Shown here: in pieces, positions 18,601-25,856 of the stretch
How the letters are laid out: each line of letters begins with the position of its first letter
Position numbering within the stretch: position 1 is the first letter of the stretch
DNA from: Maricaulis sp047308265
Lineage (GTDB): Bacteria > Pseudomonadota > Alphaproteobacteria > Caulobacterales > Maricaulaceae
DNA: 64,000 bases
Reading direction: 5' to 3'
NCBI RefSeq assembly: GCF_047308265.1
Contig: NZ_JBKQWY010000003.1
Location: forward strand, 124,001 to 188,000
Position numbers and translations under genes: made by a program
Notes under the pieces: model-generated
What the model saw: the letters and a program-made list of their open reading frames with translations, nothing else
Told to the model about the DNA's origin: nothing
The model's database searches: none

Positions 18601-18770
18601 ATCGGAGAGGCCGACCGCCAGAACGTGGCAATGCTGACGGTGGGGCGTTCGATATCGGGAAAGAGCTGGATCGGCAGGCGTGTGAAGGCCACCACACCCA
18701 TCAGAACGATCAGTGCAACAGCAACAAAAACCGCAGCAGGATATCTCAAGGATAGATTTGTCAGTGGCAT
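15684..18770 (-). CDS. RND-family efflux permease (AcrB-like fold, atypical proton relay)
   Basis: A 1028-residue inner-membrane pump with the usual layout: TM1 at 12-30, a porter domain, TM2-6 at about 335-490, a second porter domain and TM7-12. The start 'MPLTNLSLRYPAAVFV' is standard. In TM4 the motif is GMVMDAAIVVLEN, so the first proton-relay Asp (Asp405) is kept while the second is Ala406. In TM10 'INNAILLVDQ' has Asn where AcrB has Lys. The single Asp resembles metal-exporting RND pumps, but the sequence otherwise is of the drug type. The substrate is unknown. The adaptor gene follows it. Confidence 0.92.
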   Translation of the reverse strand: MPLTNLSLRYPAAVFVAVALIVLMGVVAFTRLPIQLFPDIERPTVSIATFWRSASPMEMESEIVEPQEQALSGLPGLEDMNVFVSEGAAFINLTFGLETDMTATAIEISNRLSQLPPLPRDAFGPNVGGFGGGDAQQSLIWFFLQALPGNPNEIHEYSTYVDDVIIPRLEAIPGVASVQVGWGLRPEELQITVDPYRAASLGVTLPQISAAIRGNQDVSGGNAEIGRRSYQMRFEGEFEPAELSELVIVWREGSPVRLGDVATVDVAYGERNNFTYQNGNPAMGIEVRRQGGANVLAALEAVKAEVAVINEELLADQRLVMAPSFDASVFINRAVNLLVTNLLVGVVLAIVGLWFFLRRARATLIISLVIPVSLLSTLIMLFLFGRTLNVISLAGLAFATGMVMDAAIVVLENIVRRREAGEGADEASAGGTAQVWGALLASTITTVAIFLPLIFLRDAVGQLFADLALTIAVGVFVSMIVSVTVLPVAVKLWVRDRAEERQQPVLNSMADRIMAFSDNPMRRLATIGVLIVVSIAGSWLMRPAFDYLPPVKRDAVDVFFGFPPGSNMDWIESEVASTIVERLEPYMSGEREPALRNYYFGTFPGGTGATAGIRAQDQSQVAELERLVREEIVVGIPDVFAFAQQGDLFGGFNQGGNVQINIQSADQEARDRATQVALQILRERFPGVNINANPRPGVAQPRLTFRPVDRRIQEAGWARRDVASLVSILGDGQFIGEYFDGDTRMNVILRAEGWETPDVLSGLPIATPTGAIVPLGDLISVEEDVGVGQIQRLNRRRTTSVFVNQPEGESLEGILDVIRNEVEPAIQAELGNGGAITMGGSARDLDNALRTMAMNFGMALVVLFLILAGMFGSLRDSLLVLVSIPLASVGGVLMLRILNMIGIGQVIDLLTMMGFIILLGLVINNAILLVDQTRQAERRGLSRREAVDQALRIRLRPIFMSTLTSLLGMLPLLLIPGPGSVIYRGLSAAIVGGMSVSLIFTLILIPCLLRLGEARASRTVQTAPAAAE

Positions 18771-18889
18771 GTGCGTCTCCCTCGCACACCACTCTTATCA
18801 CCCCAATTCAAGTGTGGGATGAAACCTTGCTAACCCGGCTCACGCGTTCGTGAACCAGGTTAACAGGACTGTGTCTCGCGAAAAAGCGA

Positions 18890-19549
18890 TCAGGCGGCTT
18901 CGTGTGCCACCAGATCTTCGGAGACCGTGTAGGCCGCCTCAGTAGAGGTTTTCACGTCCTCAAGGGTCACACCCGGAGCCAGCTCGATCAGTTCGAGCCC
19001 CTCGTCCATAACGTCAAACACGCCCAGTGTCGTGATAATGCGGTGAACGCATTTCTGACCTGTCAGCGGCAGATCACAGGCTTTCAAGAGCTTGCTTTCG
19101 CCCTTCTTGTTCGTGTGATCCATGATCACCACGACACGCTTCACACCGGCGACAAGATCCATGGCGCCGCCCATGCCCTTGACCAGCTTTCCCGGGATCA
19201 TCCAGTTGGCGATGTCGCCCGTCTCGGATACTTCCATCGCTCCAAGGATGGACAGATCGATATGACCGCCGCGGATCATGCCGAAACTGTCCGCAGATGA
19301 AAAATAGGATGTGCGGCGCAGTTCGGTAATCGTCTGCTTACCGGCATTGATCAGGTCAGCATCCACGTCCTCTTCCAGCGGAAACGGACCCATGCCCAGC
19401 ATGCCATTCTCCGATTGAAGGGTCACATCAATGCCGTCAGGAATATGGTTCGCCACCAGGGTGGGAATACCAATGCCCAGATTGACATAAAAGCCGTCCT
19501 GCAATTCCGCGGCGGCGCGTTCCGCCATCTGATCCCGTGTCCAGGCCAT
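18890..19549 (-). CDS. scoB: 3-oxoacid CoA-transferase, subunit B
   Basis: This 219-residue subunit carries the catalytic glutamate, Glu47 in 'LQSENGMLGMGPFP', which forms the glutamyl-CoA intermediate. 'YVNLGIGIPTLVANHIP' and 'GGHIDLSILGAMEVSETGDIANWMIPGK' are typical. With subunit A it moves CoA between succinyl-CoA and acetoacetate or a similar 3-oxoacid; the same fold also serves other acids such as 3-oxoadipate, so the exact substrate is inferred. The start ATG overlaps the stop of subunit A by one base. Confidence 0.93.
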   Translation of the reverse strand: MAWTRDQMAERAAAELQDGFYVNLGIGIPTLVANHIPDGIDVTLQSENGMLGMGPFPLEEDVDADLINAGKQTITELRRTSYFSSADSFGMIRGGHIDLSILGAMEVSETGDIANWMIPGKLVKGMGGAMDLVAGVKRVVVIMDHTNKKGESKLLKACDLPLTGQKCVHRIITTLGVFDVMDEGLELIELAPGVTLEDVKTSTEAAYTVSEDLVAHEAA

Positions 19550-20253
19550 TACGCGGTCTCCTTCTCACGCACGGTGCGCTGTTCAATACGTTTTTCGAAA
19601 TTGCCCTGGATCAGGCGCTGGACAAAAATGCCCGGCGTGTGGATCTGATCGGGGTCGAGCGCGCCCAGTTCAACGATCTCTTCCACCTCGGCGATGGTGA
19701 CTTTGCCCGCCGTGGCCATCATCGGGTTGAAGTTGCGCGCGGTTTTGCGGAACATCAGATTGCCCTGCGGATCGGCTTTCCAGGCTTTCACAATGGAAAC
19801 ATCGGCTTTCAGGCCGGTTTCCATAATATAGGTCTCACCGTCAAATTCGCGGTGTTCCTTGCCCTCGGCAATCACCGTGCCAACGCCGGTTTTGGTGAAG
19901 AAACCGGGGATACCGGCACCGCCCGCGCGAATGCGTTCGGCCAGCGTGCCCTGCGGATTGAATTCCAGTTCCAGCTCACCGGCAAGGAATTGGCGTTCAA
20001 ATTCCTTGTTCTCCCCGACATAGGACGAGACCATTTTCTTGATCTGCTTGGCATCCAGAAGAACGCCAAGGCCAAAACCGTCCACTCCGCAGTTATTGGA
20101 AATGACGGTCAGATCCTGGGTGCCAGCCGCATGCAGGGCTGCAATGGCATTCTCAGGAATGCCACACAGGCCGAACCCGCCGGCCATCAGGGTCATTCCA
20201 TCAAACAACAGACCGTCGAGGGCCGCTTCAGCTGTGGGATATATCTTGTTCAT
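19549..20253 (-). CDS. scoA: 3-oxoacid CoA-transferase, subunit A
   Basis: This 234-residue partner of the B subunit has the CoA-binding glycine-rich part 'GMTLMAGGFGLCGIPENAI' near residue 20-38 and the conserved 'AGGAGIPGFFTKTGVGT'. It has no catalytic Glu of its own. It lies first in a two-gene operon with subunit B and overlaps it by one base. The window also holds a PHA synthase about 33 kb away; a shared role in acetoacetate/PHB metabolism is plausible but not shown by position. Confidence 0.93.
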   Translation of the reverse strand: MNKIYPTAEAALDGLLFDGMTLMAGGFGLCGIPENAIAALHAAGTQDLTVISNNCGVDGFGLGVLLDAKQIKKMVSSYVGENKEFERQFLAGELELEFNPQGTLAERIRAGGAGIPGFFTKTGVGTVIAEGKEHREFDGETYIMETGLKADVSIVKAWKADPQGNLMFRKTARNFNPMMATAGKVTIAEVEEIVELGALDPDQIHTPGIFVQRLIQGNFEKRIEQRTVREKETA

Positions 20254-20331
20254 GCCGACCTCTATCTAAACATGATGAGTCGTTCAGGTTTATATCGCAA
20301 CCGCAGCAGAAGACCAGCCCCGTGGCCCGAC

Positions 20332-21237
20332 TTATTCCGGTTGCGACGCGGAATTCTCGCGATGATGACGTTCAGCGGCATCAAGCTCGATAGCCAGCGC
20401 CCCGCCAAAAAAGACAGCGTAGGCTGACCAATAGATCCACAGGAGAAAGACGACAAGTGCGCCAAGTGACCCATAGATGCTAAAATCCACTACGTTATTG
20501 ACGTAGATAGAAAAACCCTTCGAAAGACCGAGCCATAACAGGGTCGAGGTCATGGCCGCAACCATGGCGGCAGTCCAGGCGATGGCCGCCTCGCGCTGGC
20601 GCATCGCAAGGCGGTAAAGCAAGGTCAGACCGATCATCATGGTCATGGCCGCAGCCGTCCATTCATTCACGATCACACCGAAATCCAGGGGTTCGAGACC
20701 GATGGCCTCCATCGCCTGGCGCAGGGTCACCGGCACAATCAGGACAGCCAGATTGGCGGCGGCGAGCAAGGCCCCGCCGATCAGCACCGACACCATGGCC
20801 AGGATGTTGAAGTGGATCACATTGCGGATGTCCTTGTCCTCGGCGATGTGGTTCAAGCCGGCAATCAAGGCCTTGGCCCCTCGCGAAGCCGCAAACAGCG
20901 CAATGGCCAGCGCGATCGCACCCTGGGTGGACAGGCGTGTGATCGGCGCCTCTGCGATACTGGTCATCTGTCGCAGCATGAAATCCTGAGCCCCGGCCGG
21001 CATGATCTCGGCCAGGCGCGCCAGCTGGTCCTGGGCATCGGTCACAGAGAAGACAAGGCCATAGACTGCCACCGACAGCGCAATCGCGGGAAACAGGGCC
21101 AGCATGCCAAAAAAGGACGCGCCGCCGGCAAACAGCATCACATCCCGCGCCATGGACCGACTGATCGCGGCCACGGTGATCCGCAGAAAGGAGTGACGGC
21201 GCACAAAGCCCGCCAGGAAGTTTATCAGCTTGCCCAT
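20332..21237 (-). CDS. YihY/BrkB-family inner membrane protein
   Basis: A 301-residue membrane protein with about six spans. It shows the family pattern: 'SMARDVMLFAGGASFFGMLALFPAIALSVAVYGL' early, a polar loop, 'RGAKALIAGLNHIAEDKD', and 'IYGSLGALVVFLLWIYWSAYAVFFGGALAIELD' near the end. Despite the old name ribonuclease BN, these proteins are membrane proteins of unsettled function. ATG 21237 is chosen because the family N-terminus begins there. A structured leader with a terminator hairpin lies just upstream. Confidence 0.88.
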   Translation of the reverse strand: MGKLINFLAGFVRRHSFLRITVAAISRSMARDVMLFAGGASFFGMLALFPAIALSVAVYGLVFSVTDAQDQLARLAEIMPAGAQDFMLRQMTSIAEAPITRLSTQGAIALAIALFAASRGAKALIAGLNHIAEDKDIRNVIHFNILAMVSVLIGGALLAAANLAVLIVPVTLRQAMEAIGLEPLDFGVIVNEWTAAAMTMMIGLTLLYRLAMRQREAAIAWTAAMVAAMTSTLLWLGLSKGFSIYVNNVVDFSIYGSLGALVVFLLWIYWSAYAVFFGGALAIELDAAERHHRENSASQPE

Positions 21238-21310
21238 GCCGCTTCTTACCCCAAAGCCGGGCCATTGTGGACGCGGAAGACACGCCACGGAACAGATAAG
21301 TCATGAATGC

Positions 21311-21347
21311 GACAAAAAGAAACGCCGGTCATTGGGGGTGACCGGCG
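21311..21347 (-). terminator. Minus-strand intrinsic terminator upstream of brkB
   Basis: Read on the minus strand, a perfect 9-bp stem CGCCGGTCA / TGACCGGCG with a 7-base loop is followed by TTTCTTTTT. It lies about 75 bases before the brkB start, with no protein gene ending into it. It must therefore end a leader or small RNA made from about 21490. Confidence 0.8.
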
Positions 21348-21490
21348 CTTCGGGGCTTTCAATTTGAGAGAGCTGTCGGACCGCGAGGGACTGTGTTGCC
21401 CGCCAGCTCTGATACGGACAATGACGCAGGGGCGCTGAACCCGACATGAACAGTTCGATCGTGTGCGTTCACCCTCACGGACCGCGCCCT
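21316..21490 (-). ncRNA. Candidate structured leader or small RNA upstream of brkB
   Basis: No coding frame of note fits here, yet the minus strand can fold into several stems that end in a terminator. The pairs are GGGCGC (21484-21489) with GCGCCC (21430-21435), TGAAC (21467-21471) with GTTCA (21447-21451), and GAGCTG (21404-21409) with CAGCTC (21370-21375). I could not match it to a known RNA family by eye; 6S RNA, a riboswitch or an attenuator are all possible. The 5' end is a guess. Confidence 0.4.
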
Positions 21491-21555
21491 TAGATGCTGA
21501 TATCATTTATGATTATTCTCGCGATTTTCTTTTGATCGCCGCTAAAATACCAAGC

Positions 21556-22791
21556 ATGAATCGAGCTGCTCCGAAAAACCTCACCGAACGTGCCCGCTCC
21601 TATCATCGCCTTGTGCGCGGTGAGACCGGAGGCGAATGGGTGGATTTCTCCGGTCATTCCGCAGAAGGCGCGGATTTTTCGGGTCTGGATCTGCGTGATG
21701 CCAATTTCAGTCGGGCGCGGCTGGCCGGTGCGCGGTTTGTGGACTGTATTCTCGATGGCGCTGTGTTTTTCGCTGCAGATCTGAAATCCGCAGACCTCTC
21801 GGGTGCGCGACTGGTCGGTGCAGATCTGCGAGGTGTTGATCTGACACAGGCGCGGCTTGTCGGCAGCGATCTCAGTGGCGCAAACCTGCGTGAAGCCGCC
21901 TTGCTGGACGGGCCACCCCTGACACGGGACAGCGGCGAAGATGCAGGCTCACCCGATCTGGCCTGGACCCGCCATGCGGTTCGGCCCGCCTGTCTTGACG
22001 GCGCCAATCTGTCCGGTGCACGCTTGGCACACGCCAGCCTGCACGGAGCCTCCATGATGGAGGTCGACCTGAGCGATGCCGATCTCAGCCGGGCTCTTCT
22101 GCCTAGGAGCCGCGCACGAAAAGCCCGATTTATCGACGCAGTCCTGACACAAACCCGATTGACAGGCGCCGATCTGCGCGACGCCGATATGTCGGGCAGC
22201 GATCTCTCTTGCGCAGATCTCGACATGGCCGAGACCGGCGGCATGATCACATCAGGAGAGACACAGGACTGGGTTACACTCACCCCGGCCGCGCTCGACA
22301 AGGCGATTCAGGCCCATGAAACCCAGTGCAAACGTCCAGGCGATGGCAAGGCCGCCGATTTCAGTGGCCATGACCTGCGCGCCTTGTCCTCCTTGCGCGG
22401 CCGGATCCTGACGGCCCTGGTCGCTCGAAACGCCAACTTGGCCGGCATGGACCTGAGCGGGGTTCAGCTGCAAGGCGCCCAACTCGCCGGATCGGATCTG
22501 CGAGGCTGTACGCTTGACGCTGCCGACCTGCGCGGTGCCGATCTGAGCGGCGCGAGACTGTCTCAGGCTTCCTTGACCCAAACCCGGCTGGGGCCGCTCA
22601 CCCTCGCCGGGGGGCGACTTTATCCGGCCAATCTGCGAGACGCACAGCTGCGGTTCATCCGGGCCGAACAAGCGGATCTGAGTGGTGCGCGTCTGGACGG
22701 CACCGATCTGACTGGTGCCGACCTCAGAACCGCCAGCTACGACCCGGACGGCCTCTCCTCTGCGCGTACAGACGGCGCACGCCTGACCTGA
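21556..22791 (+). CDS. Pentapeptide-repeat protein
   Basis: A 411-residue protein made largely of A(D/N)Lxx-type five-residue repeats, which fold as a right-handed beta-helix. Repeats cover about residues 38-125, 150-230 and 285-400. Between them are a short linker rich in Asp and Pro, and a helical insertion at about 240-275 ('LDKAIQAHETQC'). The opening of the first and third blocks is alike ('DFSGHS..' and 'DFSGHDLR'), suggesting an internal duplication. Some relatives mimic DNA and protect gyrase; nothing here shows that role. ATG 21556 is chosen because similarity begins there. Confidence 0.88.
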   Translation: MNRAAPKNLTERARSYHRLVRGETGGEWVDFSGHSAEGADFSGLDLRDANFSRARLAGARFVDCILDGAVFFAADLKSADLSGARLVGADLRGVDLTQARLVGSDLSGANLREAALLDGPPLTRDSGEDAGSPDLAWTRHAVRPACLDGANLSGARLAHASLHGASMMEVDLSDADLSRALLPRSRARKARFIDAVLTQTRLTGADLRDADMSGSDLSCADLDMAETGGMITSGETQDWVTLTPAALDKAIQAHETQCKRPGDGKAADFSGHDLRALSSLRGRILTALVARNANLAGMDLSGVQLQGAQLAGSDLRGCTLDAADLRGADLSGARLSQASLTQTRLGPLTLAGGRLYPANLRDAQLRFIRAEQADLSGARLDGTDLTGADLRTASYDPDGLSSARTDGARLT

Positions 22792-22803
22792 CCGGGATGA
22801 CGC

Positions 22804-23934
22804 CTAGACCGCACCCGCGTCTTTCAAAGCTGCGATCTCGCCTGCTTCAAATCCCCAATCCGTCAAGACCGCTGAACTATCCGCACCAGGCCGGGGTGCC
22901 ACAGACTGGATCTCTCCGGGCGTGCGCGAGAAACGCGGGGCCGGAGCGGGCTGAACCACGCCTTCATAATCCACAAGGGCAGCCCGTTCGGCCATGTGCG
23001 GGTGGGATCGGGCTTCCTCGTAGTTGAGGACGGGCGCGAAACACACATCCGTGCCTTCCAGGCGCTCGCACCACGCGTCACGGGTCCTGGTTTTGAAGAT
23101 GGCCGCAAACCGCGCCTTGTGATCCTGCCAATTCGCGCCGCTCCAGTCCGCCGGCCAATCGGCGGGATCGAGCTCGAGCTTTTCGAGGAGCAAGGCGTAG
23201 AATTCCGGCTCCAAGGGACCGAGCGAGATGTGTTCGCCATCCGCACATTCATAGACGCCATAAAAGGGCGCGCCCCCGTCCAGAAGATTCTGGCCGCGCC
23301 GGGTCGACCACAATCCCATAGCCGCCAGCTGAAACTGCGAGGCCATCAGGGACGTCGCCCCGTCCACGATGGCCGCGTCCACCACCTGACCCTCCCCGCT
23401 TGCCCGCGCATGGGTCAGGGCTGCGAGAACACCAAAGGCGAGGTACATGGCGCCGCCGCCAAAATCCCCGACCAGATTGAGCGGCGGGACCGGCGTGTCC
23501 TGCGTCCCGATCGCGCCCAGCGCACCGGTCAGCGCGATGTAATTGAGATCATGGCCGGCAGCATGGGCAAGCGGGCCATATTGTCCCCACCCTGTCATGC
23601 GGCCATAGACCAGTTTGGGATTGGCCGTCAGCGCCACGTCCGGCCCCAGACCCAGACGTTCCATCACGCCGGGCCGATAGCCTTCGATCAGGATGTCCGC
23701 CTGGCCAATCATCCGGATCGCAGCGCGCACCGCTTCATCGGATTTCAGATTCAGCGCAAGAGAGCGCCGCCCCCGGGCCAGCACTTCGGCCGCACCGCCA
23801 CCATGGGCACCGGGGCGATCGATCCGCACCACGTCCGCGCCCATGTCCGAGAGCATCATGGCGCAGAAGGGCGCCGGACCAAGTCCAACGAATTCCAGTA
23901 CTTTAACGTCTTTTAGAGGACCTTTTGTTTTCAT
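22804..23934 (-). CDS. CaiB/BaiF-type CoA-transferase or acyl-CoA racemase
   Basis: A 376-residue class III CoA-transferase-fold protein. 'LKDVKVLEFVGLGPAPFCAMMLSDMGADVVRIDRPG' is the standard N-terminus and 'LVGDFGGGAMYLAFGVLAAL' carries the conserved Asp. Several features, including 'GHDLNYIALTGALGAIG', resemble alpha-methylacyl-CoA racemase more than formyl-CoA transferase, which points to racemisation of branched acyl-CoA. ATG 23934 is chosen over the codon at 23988. It is divergent from the PopA-like gene, about 100 bases away. Confidence 0.88.
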   Translation of the reverse strand: MKTKGPLKDVKVLEFVGLGPAPFCAMMLSDMGADVVRIDRPGAHGGGAAEVLARGRRSLALNLKSDEAVRAAIRMIGQADILIEGYRPGVMERLGLGPDVALTANPKLVYGRMTGWGQYGPLAHAAGHDLNYIALTGALGAIGTQDTPVPPLNLVGDFGGGAMYLAFGVLAALTHARASGEGQVVDAAIVDGATSLMASQFQLAAMGLWSTRRGQNLLDGGAPFYGVYECADGEHISLGPLEPEFYALLLEKLELDPADWPADWSGANWQDHKARFAAIFKTRTRDAWCERLEGTDVCFAPVLNYEEARSHPHMAERAALVDYEGVVQPAPAPRFSRTPGEIQSVAPRPGADSSAVLTDWGFEAGEIAALKDAGAV

Positions 23935-24032
23935 ATCGACCGAGCTTCTTTTGATTCGTCTGTTTGCGTAGCGTGGCACTTGTGACAAAGTATCGAAATG
24001 ATATTTCGGCCTATGGGGCCATGGGGGGTAGA

Positions 24033-25349
24033 ATGGGACGGACTTTGGACGTCCTCATGTTTGGTGCGTCCGACCGGTTGTCTCATCTGTCTTCCGGGCT
24101 GGAAGCCCTGTCCCTCCATTGCCGATCCGTGCGGGCTGACAGCCCTGCCCCCATCAAGTCCCGGTACTGGGCTGCGGGTGTGATCATGGCGGACACCGCT
24201 GACGATGTCAGCGCCGGACTGGACGCCTTCAAACGTTTTGCCCACCGGGACCTGCCCGTCATTGTGCTCTCGCATGATCGATTTGAGCTGGATCCGCGTG
24301 TCGATAGCTGGATCCATGACCCGGCCCCGGCCATCCAGGTGGCCGCGCGCATCCGTGCCCTCTTCCGCCTGCACGCCATGGAAGACATCGCGCGCCGCCG
24401 GGCCGATGTGACCGCCCTCTATGGTCGCCGCCCCTTCGAGATCGAACCCATCGAGGGTGATCCGCAAATCCTTTATGTCGGCCAGGCCTCACCTCGTTTC
24501 ATGGCCCTCCAGCATGTGATGGAAGACAGCGGATCGGAACTCACAGCGGCCTTTTCGTCCTATTCGGCCTTTGATTATCTGCACGAACGCCCGTTCGACG
24601 CTGTGGTACTCAATGCCGAAGGACAGACCGATTTTGCCTTCACCATTTCCTCGGCCATGCGTCGCAATGCGCGGCTCTATCACACGCCGGTCCTGCTTCT
24701 GAGCGAGTGCGATAACCGCGACAGTGCCGAAGAAGCCTATGCGCGCGGTGTCAGCGATATCCTGCCACGCGGTGTGGATGACAAGGATGTGCGCGACCGC
24801 GTCCACGCCCTCACACGAGAACGTCGGCGGCGGCGCGCTGCCAAGGCCGCGCTGGATGCCTGTCGGGATACCCGCACGCTGGATCACGAGACCGGACTGT
24901 TTCATGCCGGTTTCCTGACATCTCACCTGCAGGACCTGATCCAGATGTCCAAGGACACGCACTCCCCGTTTTGTGTGTGTGTGCTGCAAACCCTTCTGCC
25001 AGACGGTGTGGATGCACCGGACGAGACCTCAGCCGAGAAAGCCCGTCGTCAATTTGCCTCCATGCTGCGCCATTTGCTGCGCTCTGAAGACGCCGCGGCC
25101 CGGTTCGAACACGACACATTCATTGCCGTTCTGCCGTTCACGGATCATGTCGGGGTTGAACAGGTCGCCTCGCGCGTATCCGCCATTGCCGACTGCACGG
25201 CGTTTGAAAGCGATGACCCGCTTCATCCCTTCCGTCTGACGGTGCGCACGGCCGCGTCCGAAGCCCGGCCGGATGAAACCGCAGAAGCACTCATCGAACG
25301 CACACTCTCACGCCTGAACGCTCCGGCCTCTTCCGTCGCCGCCTCCTAG
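24033..25349 (+). CDS. PopA/PleD-like REC-REC-GGDEF protein with degenerate active site
   Basis: A 438-residue protein with two receiver-like domains (about 1-130 and 145-270) and a C-terminal GGDEF-like domain (about 285-435). The GGDEF signature is lost, reading EHDTF at 359-363, but the upstream inhibitory-site motif RxxD is kept as RSED at 350-353. That is the pattern of Caulobacter PopA, a c-di-GMP-binding effector that helps destroy CtrA. The receivers also look degenerate. ATG 24033 is chosen for its GGGGGG site; ATG 24021 is another option. The PopA link is inference from the motif pattern. Confidence 0.7.
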   Translation: MGRTLDVLMFGASDRLSHLSSGLEALSLHCRSVRADSPAPIKSRYWAAGVIMADTADDVSAGLDAFKRFAHRDLPVIVLSHDRFELDPRVDSWIHDPAPAIQVAARIRALFRLHAMEDIARRRADVTALYGRRPFEIEPIEGDPQILYVGQASPRFMALQHVMEDSGSELTAAFSSYSAFDYLHERPFDAVVLNAEGQTDFAFTISSAMRRNARLYHTPVLLLSECDNRDSAEEAYARGVSDILPRGVDDKDVRDRVHALTRERRRRRAAKAALDACRDTRTLDHETGLFHAGFLTSHLQDLIQMSKDTHSPFCVCVLQTLLPDGVDAPDETSAEKARRQFASMLRHLLRSEDAAARFEHDTFIAVLPFTDHVGVEQVASRVSAIADCTAFESDDPLHPFRLTVRTAASEARPDETAEALIERTLSRLNAPASSVAAS

Positions 25350-25445
25350 CACGCACGCGCCGCACAGCGGTTTCGGGCTGGCATGTCCGCGCAATCGCGT
25401 TAGTCTCACGCGACCAGCACACGGCAAATGTCTGAGGGGCTTCAC

Positions 25446-25835
25446 ATGAAAATGTACATCAAGAGCGTGACGGTTGATGACCAGAAAAAGGCGCTCGACT
25501 TCTACACCGGTACGCTGGGATTTGTGCTCAAACACGATATTCCGCTGGGCGAGTTTCGCTGGATCACGGTCGTTTCACCTGAGGAGACTGATGGCGTGGA
25601 ACTGGGCCTGGAACCCAATCAGCACCCAGCCTCAAAAGCCTATCAAACCGCGCTCAAGGCGGATGGCATTCCCTGCACCGCATTCAGCGTCGACGATATC
25701 GCCGCTGAGGTGGATCGCCTGAAAGCCGCCGGTGTGACCTTTACCCGCGATCTGACCTCAGCGGGTGCCGTGACCATCGCCATCCTGGATGACACCTGCG
25801 GCAACCTCATCCAACTTGTGCAGTTCAACCAGTAA
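25446..25835 (+). CDS. VOC-family (glyoxalase-like) protein
   Basis: A 129-residue protein of the vicinal oxygen chelate fold with two beta-alpha-beta-beta-beta modules. 'SVTVDDQKKALDFYTGTLGFVLKHDIPLG' is the standard opening and 'AILDDTCGNLIQLVQF' the standard end with a Glu/Gln metal position. Possible roles include glyoxalase-like or resistance proteins; the substrate is unknown. GAGGGG precedes ATG 25446, so an in-frame codon at 25428 is rejected. Confidence 0.87.
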   Translation: MKMYIKSVTVDDQKKALDFYTGTLGFVLKHDIPLGEFRWITVVSPEETDGVELGLEPNQHPASKAYQTALKADGIPCTAFSVDDIAAEVDRLKAAGVTFTRDLTSAGAVTIAILDDTCGNLIQLVQFNQ

Positions 25836-25856
25836 CATTCGGATTTAAGACCGGAA

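Noticed and set aside
21316..21490. The RNA upstream of brkB being 6S RNA or 4.5S RNA
   Set aside because: No conserved 6S bubble sequence or SRP tetraloop/GGAAG motif could be seen; the family stays open.
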